This document shows positions 1 to 3,461 of a stretch of DNA of 5,453 nt, in pieces. Positions within the stretch are counted from its first letter, which is position 1. Each line of letters begins with the position of its first letter. The notes beneath the pieces were generated by a model. It saw nothing but the letters and a program-made list of their open reading frames with translations, was not told the origin of the DNA and made no database searches. The translations under genes and the position numbers were made by a program. Origin of the DNA: SIG452 sp045656345 (GTDB taxonomy: Bacteria; Bacillota; Clostridia; UMGS1840); contig JAZOQZ010000031.1 of the NCBI GenBank assembly GCA_045656345.1, positions 1-5,453 of the forward strand, in the 5' to 3' direction.

Positions 1-140
1 GTGTGTATCTGTGCAGGTGTTGCGTGTGTGCGTGATGGCGTGCGTGCAGATGGTGCAGGTAATGCCAGAGCAGGGCGGGCAGGTGTTCGGTGTGTTCCTG
101 TGCGTGTGGGTGTGGGTGTTATCGTGTGTGTCCGTGTTTG
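1..140. repeat. GT/CA-rich low-complexity segment at the left edge
   Basis: The plus strand is dominated by GTGTG, GCGTG and GGTGTG runs, so the minus strand reads as CA-rich simple sequence. By my count bases 1-120 are about 60 percent GC, against about 43 percent in the adjoining 181-240. All three minus-strand frames are free of stops from 118 to 1, as expected for such biased sequence, so an open frame is weak evidence of coding here. It begins inside the 3' end of the HNH-like gene, whose last residues (HGHTR) already show the bias. It may be the start of a further, biased gene or a simple-sequence spacer. Confidence 0.6.
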
Positions 141-168
141 ATATGCAGTAATCTTTTATACTCTGCAT
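1..168 (-). CDS. Possible partial Thr/His/Cys-rich protein, runs off the window
   Basis: An ATG at 168-166 opens a frame of 56 codons that reaches base 1 without a stop. The protein starts MQSIKDYCIS and then becomes Thr/His-rich, with Cys-containing pairs such as CPPC and CTIC. It overlaps the last 50 bases of the HNH-like gene in another frame, in keeping with the overlapping style of this operon. However, there is no well-spaced ribosome site (AGAAGAG lies directly against the ATG), and the other two minus frames are also open across the same CA-rich stretch. I recognise no family. It may be a real downstream gene or an accident of low complexity; I favour the latter slightly. Confidence 0.2.
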   Translation of the reverse strand, partial: MQSIKDYCISNTDTHDNTHTHTHRNTPNTCPPCSGITCTICTHAITHTRNTCTDTH

Positions 169-376
169 ACTCTTCTGCGGTCAATGCACCTTTGTCGTTA
201 TTGCACTTTTTGCAGGCAAGGTATATCTGCGATGCTTTTCCCAGTTCTTTTTGTCTGGACTTTGGGGGTTCGTGTTCTTTGGTTGCCTCGGACAATGGAA
301 ATACTTTTAGACAGTATGGACAGACAAAACTGACTTGTTGACTGTATAATTTACGCCATTTGTTCCGTTTTCCCAT
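119..376 (-). CDS. Small HNH-nuclease-like protein
   Basis: This 85-aa protein has the layout of a zinc-supported HNH endonuclease. It has a basic N terminus (about residues 1-10), a first Cys pair C19-P-Y-C22, an EH dipeptide (E34-H35) followed by PPKS in the position of the catalytic histidine, and then LACKKCNNDKG with the second Cys pair C55/C58 and N59. These are the usual landmarks (CxxC, [D/E]HxxPxS, CxxCNxxKG). HNH proteins cut DNA; in phages they are often packaging accessories next to terminase genes, or homing-type nucleases. The ATG at 376 follows the endolysin stop by only two bases and is preceded by AAAGAGGT, which is embedded in the last endolysin codons, so it is the last confident gene of the lysis operon. 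The C terminus runs into CA-rich sequence. Family assignment is fairly firm; the biological role is inferred. Confidence 0.75.
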   Translation of the reverse strand: MGKRNKWRKLYSQQVSFVCPYCLKVFPLSEATKEHEPPKSRQKELGKASQIYLACKKCNNDKGALTAEEYAEYKRLLHIKHGHTR

Positions 377-378
377 TG

Positions 379-801
379 TTATACCTCTTTGTAAAAGTTA
401 TGGTTCCCTATTTTGCACACGAATTTCATTTTCTTCGCCCAATCTGGCGTAGATTTGACCGTACACGCAAAGTAATGATCCGCACCACCAACTATGTCGG
501 GCAAATAGTCAAAATACGCTAGCGTGGCAAATTCAACGCATTTTTTCCATATTTCAGATTCCTTGTTCAGTCGTGGCAGCACAGTATCGCATTGGTCGCC
601 CTTGTTCCAACAGGAAAACTGGTACGGTTTTAGGCATACATTGGCAAGTGAACGCACATTGTTGATGCGTGAATACCACTTTTTACGCCTGTATCTGTTT
701 ACAATCACGCAGGCAACCGCCTGTAAACCGTGATCCCCCTCGCCTCTTGCCTCCATATAGAGGGTTTTGGCAACTATATCTATGTCCCTTTTCTTACTCA
801 T
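379..801 (-). CDS. SleB/CwlJ-type cell wall hydrolase (endolysin)
   Basis: This 140-aa protein belongs to the SleB-type Hydrolase_2 family of peptidoglycan hydrolases. Visible landmarks are LYMEARGEG (residues 14-22, with the family's catalytic glutamate E17), AVACVIVNR at 28-36, the very typical KPYQFSCWN in the middle, and GGADHYFA followed by a PDWAKKM and an IGNHNFY motif near the C terminus. There is no signal peptide or membrane segment, so as a phage endolysin it should wait in the cytoplasm for a holin. I chose the ATG at 801 (MSKKRD) because AAAGGGA lies at a good distance upstream and because this ATG overlaps the stop of the 43-aa gene. A TTG at 837 would add 12 residues but is a poorer start. 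It sits between a candidate spanin and an HNH-like gene, which supports a lysis role. Confidence 0.88.
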   Translation of the reverse strand: MSKKRDIDIVAKTLYMEARGEGDHGLQAVACVIVNRYRRKKWYSRINNVRSLANVCLKPYQFSCWNKGDQCDTVLPRLNKESEIWKKCVEFATLAYFDYLPDIVGGADHYFACTVKSTPDWAKKMKFVCKIGNHNFYKEV

Positions 802-925
802 TTTGTAAAATCCCTTTGACTGTTTCCTCAATTTCAATCATTTCCTCTGGCATAACGTTGCGTGATAGTTCTCGCATCGCATAATTTAGTGCCTTTTGGT
901 ATCTTCGCAGCATTGTTTTATTCAT
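794..925 (-). CDS. 43-aa small protein in the lysis operon
   Basis: A short gene of 43 codons (MNKTMLRRYQ to GILQNE). The ATG at 925 has a strong site, AAGAGGTG, just upstream, and it overlaps the last codons of the spanin candidate. Its stop (796-794) overlaps the endolysin start, so translation is probably coupled on both sides. The product has a basic first half (RRYQK, MRELSR) and an acidic second half (EEMIEIEE), and is predicted by eye to be mostly helical with no membrane segment. I do not recognise a family. Position suggests a lysis accessory or regulator, but nothing in the sequence proves that. The ribosome site plus the two overlaps make it very likely to be translated. Confidence 0.7.
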   Translation of the reverse strand: MNKTMLRRYQKALNYAMRELSRNVMPEEMIEIEETVKGILQNE

Positions 926-1211
926 TTTTTGCACCTCTTAAACGGTTAAACAATATAACCAGACCAGCAACACCAACAGCCAGTGCAAAGCAATAAAAAA
1001 TATAATTGTTTTTTCCTGTTTCCGTAGTCGTTGTCTGCATCGGCATCGCTTGTGCCTCCTGTTTTGGGCGTGTGGACAGATCCGAATTACATACTATTGA
1101 ATCTTGTATGATAATAATCGGTTGATTTTTTGAATCCAATGGTGTATAATTCCCTTGCTCTGGCGTTTTAGCACAGCCCAGTAAAGCCAAAACTACGAAA
1201 AGTTGTTTCAT
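918..1211 (-). CDS. Candidate unimolecular spanin (lipoprotein with C-terminal TM)
   Basis: This 97-aa protein begins with a lipoprotein signal peptide: basic MKQ, a hydrophobic run, and a lipobox ending LLGC with C13 as the lipidated residue. Residues 14-69 form a polar, Thr/Gln/Pro-rich linker. Residues 70-88 (Y70 to F88) are a single hydrophobic segment, followed by the positive tail NRLRGAK, which fits a cytoplasmic end. Lipid anchor in the outer membrane at one end and inner-membrane anchor at the other is the hallmark of u-spanins such as phage T1 gp11, which fuse the two membranes in the last step of lysis. At 97 aa it is short for that class. Start at ATG 1211 with AAAAGGAC upstream. 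It is followed, overlapping, by the 43-aa gene and the endolysin. The architecture is visible; the function is inferred. Confidence 0.68.
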   Translation of the reverse strand: MKQLFVVLALLGCAKTPEQGNYTPLDSKNQPIIIIQDSIVCNSDLSTRPKQEAQAMPMQTTTTETGKNNYIFYCFALAVGVAGLVILFNRLRGAKNE

Positions 1212-1232
1212 TTCTTGTCCTTTTGTTAGCAG

Positions 1233-1253
1233 AAAGCCCCTATACGGGGCTTT
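1233..1253. terminator. Intercistronic hairpin, possible weak terminator
   Basis: AAAGCCCC and GGGGCTTT form a perfect 8-bp stem around a TATAC loop. On the minus strand, the direction of the operon, the run after the stem is only CTTTCTG, so termination should be partial. On the plus strand a better T-rich run (CTTTTCTTATT) follows. It sits directly after the stop of the 84-aa gene and before the ribosome site of the spanin gene, so it may set the ratio of upstream to downstream products or protect an mRNA end. Confidence 0.6.
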
Positions 1254-1255
1254 TC

Positions 1256-1510
1256 TTATTCTGCTTTTTCTTCTTTTTTAACAAAAACATTTGCTATTTC
1301 AGCAGCACCAACAGCACACGTTGTTATTAGTTCTGGTGTTTCCTTGATTTCGTCTTTGATTTCCATCAAACCCTCAATCGCAGCAACCAAATGTGGAAAC
1401 AATGCAGCATAGTCGCCCTTGTTTTTGATACAATCACACAATTCAGCAGTAAATGTGAAAACCTCGCTCAATTCTTTTAATGCAACAACTTCTTTATTTA
1501 TCTTTGCCAT
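1256..1510 (-). CDS. Hypothetical 84-aa acidic helical protein of the lysis region
   Basis: The protein starts MAKINKEVVALKELSEVF and looks entirely alpha-helical, with a central stretch around ALFPHLVAAIEGLMEI followed by a charged KDEIKE segment and an EEKAE tail. There is no signal peptide and no convincing membrane helix. Cysteines occur at CDC in the first third. The start at ATG 1510 has an excellent GGAGGAAG site, and the ATG overlaps the last codons of the upstream 68-aa gene, so the two are probably coupled. I do not recognise the family with confidence; small acidic helical proteins of this size are common beside phage lysis genes. Function unknown. Confidence 0.72.
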   Translation of the reverse strand: MAKINKEVVALKELSEVFTFTAELCDCIKNKGDYAALFPHLVAAIEGLMEIKDEIKETPELITTCAVGAAEIANVFVKKEEKAE

Positions 1511-1700
1511 CTTTCTTCCTCCATTGTTTGATGTTAGTTATTGTTCGTGATGCGAACCTGATAAAATTCCATAGCCAATCGCACGCTTTGTTTCCTGCGA
1601 TTACCCATAAAATCAGAAATAAAAATAACGGCAATACAAAAATCAGCCGTTTAACAGGCGGTAGTTTCCAAACTTTTAAGATCCATCTCAATGCCGCCAT
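1494..1700 (-). CDS. 68-aa single-TM basic membrane protein, holin candidate
   Basis: Residues 19-36 (L19 to G36, with FLFLILWVI at the core) form one strong membrane segment. It is preceded by a basic N terminus (R5, K9, K12, K17, R18) and followed by an amphipathic aromatic stretch (DWLWNFIRF) and a very basic tail (KQWRKKDGKDK). Small size, one membrane helix, charged tail and position a few genes before an endolysin are consistent with a holin or holin accessory, but holins have no diagnostic motif. The ATG at 1700 lies inside the end of the 105-aa gene, 13 bases before its last base, with only a weak GAAGA site, so it depends on translational coupling. It could equally be another small membrane protein. 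Confidence 0.65.
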   Translation of the reverse strand: MAALRWILKVWKLPPVKRLIFVLPLFLFLILWVIAGNKACDWLWNFIRFASRTITNIKQWRKKDGKDK

Positions 1701-2005
1701 TTGTGCATATCTTCGTTCCAGCCCTCTGCCACGCCATTACCACCATTTCTGCGATAAACAGAGTATGTTTCCGTCCAGTGTTTCCAGTCAAGGTCTGATA
1801 CAGTGCGTGTTTTCTGTGATCGTTTGTGCATTTCGCACAGCACTTGCCGCATCTGGATCACGATTGCCTCTTGATGCAAAGAAAGGGTACCACTTATTTG
1901 TCGGACAGTTCTTATCAAATACAACACACACACCAAAGTCAGCATACAAACAACAGGCGTTTGCCCACTCGTATGTTTCAAGATTTCAATAAATCCCTCC
2001 AACAT
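1688..2005 (-). CDS. 105-aa single-TM protein, first gene of the lysis operon
   Basis: After a short N terminus (MLEGFIEILKH), residues 16-31 (TPVVCMLTLVCVLYLI) form one membrane helix, followed by RTVRQ, so the rest (residues 32-105) is probably cytoplasmic under the positive-inside rule. The tail has a helical stretch with many H, Q and M residues and then a Trp-rich end (DLDWKHWTE, EGWNED, HKWRH). The ATG at 2005 has a strong AGAGGAG site. It heads the operon, is followed with a 13-base overlap by the 68-aa membrane protein, and lies just downstream of two promoter candidates. No family is recognised. Holin, antiholin or other lysis membrane protein are possible; the topology alone does not decide. 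Confidence 0.65.
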   Translation of the reverse strand: MLEGFIEILKHTSGQTPVVCMLTLVCVLYLIRTVRQISGTLSLHQEAIVIQMRQVLCEMHKRSQKTRTVSDLDWKHWTETYSVYRRNGGNGVAEGWNEDMHKWRH

Positions 2006-2026
2006 ATCACTCCTCTCTTCGCTATA

Positions 2027-2055
2027 AACATATCAAAAAACGCAAAAAATTGCAA
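2027..2055 (-). promoter_or_regulatory. Proximal promoter of the lysis operon
   Basis: On the minus strand TTGCAA (2055-2050) and TATGTT (2032-2027) are separated by 17 bases. The site lies between the upstream terminator and the ATG at 2005, so it could supply terminator-independent expression of the lysis genes. Both boxes are imperfect, so it should be weaker than the promoter at 2129-2157. Confidence 0.4.
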
Positions 2056-2060
2056 CACAA

Positions 2061-2090
2061 ATAAAAACAGCCCCCGAAACGTCAGGGGCT
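2061..2090 (-). terminator. Intrinsic terminator ahead of the lysis operon
   Basis: On the minus strand AGCCCC and GGGGCT pair as a 6-bp stem around a loop containing TGACGTTTC, followed by GTTTTTATTT. The U-run is on the minus strand, so it acts on leftward RNA starting upstream, that is between the strong promoter at 2129-2157 and the first lysis gene. On the plus strand the run after the stem (TGATAATTTT) is much poorer. Confidence 0.65.
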
Positions 2091-2092
2091 TG

Positions 2093-2115
2093 ATAATTTT
2101 AAGAGATAAAATTAT
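2093..2115. other. AT-rich 9-bp perfect inverted repeat in the leader
   Basis: ATAATTTTA and TAAAATTAT are exact inverted copies separated by five bases. In leftward RNA from the promoter at 2129-2157 this would be the first hairpin, lying directly before the GC-rich terminator hairpin, so the short leader holds two tandem stem-loops. It could influence whether the terminator forms, or merely be AT-rich chance. Confidence 0.5.
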
Positions 2116-2128
2116 GGGTACAGGCGGC

Positions 2129-2157
2129 ATTATATCATAAATCAAACACAATGTCCA
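2129..2157 (-). promoter_or_regulatory. Strong sigma70-type promoter firing left into the leader and terminator
   Basis: On the minus strand TGGACA (2157-2152) and a perfect TATAAT (2134-2129) are separated by exactly 17 bases, with TGA directly before the -10 box. The start point should be near 2122. The expected leader runs through two hairpins to about 2061 if terminated (some 60 nt), or into the lysis operon if read through. A palindrome begins two bases upstream of the -35 box, in the place of an activator or repressor site. Confidence 0.6.
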
Positions 2158-2158
2158 G

Positions 2159-2186
2159 ACCATTTTGCTGATGCCAGCAATATGGT
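2159..2186. promoter_or_regulatory. Long palindrome next to the -35 box (operator candidate 1)
   Basis: ACCAT at the left pairs with ATGGT at the right, and inside them TTGCTG pairs with CAGCAA around ATGC; the only mismatch within the arms is a T/T pair. The centre is about 50 bases upstream of the predicted start of the leftward promoter. It shares a 24-base core (21 identical) with the palindrome at 2229-2260. This fits a dimeric DNA-binding protein, though no regulator gene lies in the window. Confidence 0.5.
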
Positions 2187-2228
2187 TATTATCAAAAAAT
2201 CAGATTTTTGAGAATATTGTTGAAAACA

Positions 2229-2260
2229 TTATCATTTTGCTGACGTTAGCAATATGATAA
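2229..2260. promoter_or_regulatory. 32-base near-perfect palindrome (operator candidate 2 or recombination flank)
   Basis: TTATCAT pairs with ATGATAA, TTGCT with AGCAA and AC with GT at the centre, leaving two mismatched pairs. The centre is 72 bases from that of the palindrome at 2159-2186, roughly seven helical turns. Its right end touches the inverted repeat that bounds the cassette block, so it could instead be part of a recombinase site. In the frame of the first cassette it contains the stop codon TAG (2247-2249). Confidence 0.5.
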
Positions 2261-2278
2261 ACGAACTTTTAACCTGCC
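2257..2278 (+). repeat. Boundary inverted repeat A-left of the cassette block
   Basis: A 22-base element with the core GAACTTTTAACCTGCC matches the minus strand of 3380-3401 at 20 of 22 positions. The shared bases include ATAAA upstream of the coding motif, so the match is not only due to the conserved TFNLP codons. A third, shorter copy (AACTTTTAAT then TTACC) is inside the expressed fibre gene at 4802-4816. Confidence 0.6.
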
Positions 2279-2591
2279 TGATAAATCTGTCTTGCCATTG
2301 GGTAGAAATGTGCCTGTTGCGGTATATGGTACAGGAAAAGCACTTGGTATCAAAGATGGAACAAGTACAGGTGGTATGAGTACCAAGAAATCCAATAATC
2401 TTGGCTGGTCTATGCTTGTATTAAATACAAATAACTATAATCAGAACATAGGGTATGCAGGTGCTATTACTTCTAACACAACAAATACGGCAGTTGGAGT
2501 AGTGTCAGATTCTTCTAAATCTGGATTGACTGGTTCTGCTGATCTAGCAAATGCCACAGGTGCAAAAGCGATTGTCTGCATCAAGTATTAA
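2265..2591 (+). CDS. Silent tail-fibre C-terminal cassette 1
   Basis: A 108-codon frame begins at the motif TFNLPDKS, the same TFNLP seen at residues 448-452 of the expressed fibre gene, and continues with VPVAVYGTGKALGIKDG, which is typical of sequence just after a tail-collar domain. It ends in AIVCIKY, matching the CIK-F/Y ending of the other tips. It has no promoter, ribosome site or proper start; a stop (TAG, 2247-2249) lies shortly upstream in frame. I therefore read it as a start-less donor of an alternative receptor-binding end, not a gene. Unlike the others it lacks an NGGLPN motif, so it can only be used as a whole from TFNLP. It has the same length (327 bases) as cassette 4. Confidence 0.65.
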   Translation, partial: TFNLPDKSVLPLGRNVPVAVYGTGKALGIKDGTSTGGMSTKKSNNLGWSMLVLNTNNYNQNIGYAGAITSNTTNTAVGVVSDSSKSGLTGSADLANATGAKAIVCIKY

Positions 2592-2610
2592 AAACGGTGG
2601 ATTACCGAAC
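2576..2610 (+). repeat. Inverted repeat B-left between cassettes 1 and 2
   Basis: A 35-base element beginning CTGCATCAAGTATTAAAAA and ending TTACCGAAC matches the minus strand of 3048-3082 at 33 of 35 positions. It spans the end and stop codon of cassette 1 and the NGGLPN start of cassette 2. Inversion between the two copies would exchange cassettes 2 and 3. Confidence 0.72.
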
Positions 2611-2829
2611 ATAACGGGGTATAGTGGTTTAGGGTGGAACGCAGCAAAACCCTCAACAGGATCGTTTTATTGGGCAACAGGAAATGCAAACCACGCATAC
2701 TTTAATGGAAATTCGGCAACAAATGAACAGTTATTATATTTTTCTGCCAGTCGCAGCAATTCAATCTATGGTGCGAGTTCGTACGTGTTGCCACGCAACC
2801 TAAAAGTCCTATACTGCATAAAATTCTAA
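2593..2829 (+). CDS. Silent tail-fibre C-terminal cassette 2
   Basis: Starting two bases after the stop of cassette 1, this 78-codon frame begins NGGLPNITG, the motif at residues 472-480 of the expressed fibre, and ends VLYCIKF. Its length from that motif (78 aa) equals that of the expressed tip. The variable middle is rich in G, N, S and aromatics; near the end is the shared ASRSNSIYGASS segment (compare FDASRVSSVYDSG in the expressed gene). The frame is open upstream into cassette 1 but there is no ribosome site or suitable start. It converges on cassette 3 with a 4-base overlap of stop codons. I infer a silent donor of an alternative tip. Confidence 0.65.
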   Translation, partial: NGGLPNITGYSGLGWNAAKPSTGSFYWATGNANHAYFNGNSATNEQLLYFSASRSNSIYGASSYVLPRNLKVLYCIKF

Positions 2830-3065
2830 AACTTTACGCACCAATTTGTGTATACTGCCGCAGGGCGAACGGTTGTGCCAGAATCATATACCGAAGACAC
2901 ACGGCTGGCATCAAAATTCATATTAAAAATAGCAAACCCAACATAACCCGTAGCACGTGTATTTTGTTCAGTGTTAGTTATTTCAAAAACACCAGAATTT
3001 TGTGGCAGCAAACCGTCTGTTGCGATATGGTTTATATGCCCTGTAAGGTTCGGTAAACCACCCTT
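2826..3065 (-). CDS. Silent tail-fibre C-terminal cassette 3
   Basis: It begins KGGLPNLTG directly after the stop of cassette 4 and ends NWCVKF. The last 29 residues differ from the expressed fibre's end at one position only (V for I), while at DNA level 10 of 29 codons differ; nine of these changes are silent. The middle (HINHIATDGLL onward) is unrelated to the expressed tip. So the tip end is conserved by selection while the probable receptor-contact part is swapped. It has no start or ribosome site of its own. It would be joined to a fibre by recombination at the GGLPN motif. Confidence 0.65.
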   Translation of the reverse strand, partial: KGGLPNLTGHINHIATDGLLPQNSGVFEITNTEQNTRATGYVGFAIFNMNFDASRVSSVYDSGTTVRPAAVYTNWCVKF

Positions 3066-3082
3066 TTTAATACTTGATGCAG
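3048..3082 (-). repeat. Inverted repeat B-right between cassettes 4 and 3
   Basis: This is the inverted partner of 2576-2610 (33 of 35 identical). It covers the final codons and stop of cassette 4 and the first codons of cassette 3. Confidence 0.72.
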
Positions 3083-3393
3083 TATAACACATTTATGGTT
3101 CTTGGATACACCTCACCAGTATTGCTGTCAGAATATACCGCAGAAGAACGACTAGCATCAAATTCATATGCTCTTGCGTGTGATTGCCACTGAATCCCTG
3201 TAATACCACCTTGTGCAATCTGTACAGTTCCATAATCTGTAAAAGCACCAGTATAATACCTTTGTGCATCTGTTTGCCCGTTTATAGTAAATACACCAGT
3301 TATATTTGGCAGTTGACCGTTCCAAACCGCCCCTAATGCAATGCCATCTCTATACATAGGAACCTTATACCCCATTGATGGCAGATTAAAAGT
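3067..3393 (-). CDS. Silent tail-fibre C-terminal cassette 4
   Basis: This 108-codon frame begins exactly at TFNLPSMGYK, directly after an in-frame TGA, and contains VWNGQLPNITG (N at 3321) before a variable region and the ending NVLYCIKY. It is the only left-hand cassette with both the TFNLP and the GLPN-type motif, so it mirrors the full end of the expressed gene (TFNLP, about 24 residues, NGGLPN, tip). It points away from the fibre promoter, which starts within 15 bases of its 5' end, so it is silent now. Inversion of the segment between its TFNLP and that of the expressed gene would fuse it in frame to the constant part. The spacing from GLPN to the stop is 84 aa, a little longer than in the others. 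Confidence 0.68.
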   Translation of the reverse strand, partial: TFNLPSMGYKVPMYRDGIALGAVWNGQLPNITGVFTINGQTDAQRYYTGAFTDYGTVQIAQGGITGIQWQSHARAYEFDASRSSAVYSDSNTGEVYPRTINVLYCIKY

Positions 3394-3401
3394 TCATTTA
3401 T
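3380..3401 (-). repeat. Boundary inverted repeat A-right of the cassette block
   Basis: This is the inverted partner of 2257-2278 (20 of 22 identical). It lies between cassette 4 and the fibre promoter; similarity continues further, since both flanks carry AGCAA followed by C or T and AT a few bases upstream of the repeat. Confidence 0.6.
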
Positions 3402-3405
3402 GTTG

Positions 3406-3434
3406 CTGATTTTTATGCTGAAATATGATATAAT
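3406..3434 (+). promoter_or_regulatory. Promoter of the tail-fibre gene
   Basis: CTGATT (3406-3411) and a perfect TATAAT (3429-3434) are separated by 17 bases, about 27 bases ahead of the ATG at 3462; AAGGGG serves as ribosome site. A TTGCTG at 3403-3408 overlaps the -35 box and repeats half of the palindromes at 2159 and 2229. The same layout, including TGATTTTT and GAAA in matching places, precedes the gene at 5384. Confidence 0.6.
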
Positions 3435-3461
3435 AGCACAGAATAAAAAAGGGGTTCCTCT

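Noticed and set aside
90..341. A plus-strand Cys-rich frame over the GT-rich edge
   Set aside because: It is antisense to the HNH-like gene; the Cys/Gly/Val richness follows from the GT repeats.
802..837. A 12-codon upstream extension of the endolysin from TTG
   Set aside because: The ATG at 801 has a better ribosome site and the usual overlap with the preceding gene, and SleB-type homology starts after it.
1480..1992. A long plus-strand frame of 170 codons
   Set aside because: It is antisense to two overlapping membrane-protein genes with good starts, has no ribosome site, and its composition is that of a shadow frame.
1978..2163. A 61-codon hydrophobic frame on the minus strand
   Set aside because: It crosses the promoter, leader hairpins and terminator, its starts lie at or upstream of the predicted RNA start, it has no ribosome site, and it overlaps the well-supported first lysis gene.
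2292..2829. Treating the left cassettes as independent genes with TTG or internal ATG starts
   Set aside because: No ribosome sites are present, homology to the fibre begins upstream of those starts at TFNLP or NGGLPN, and the products would be headless tips.
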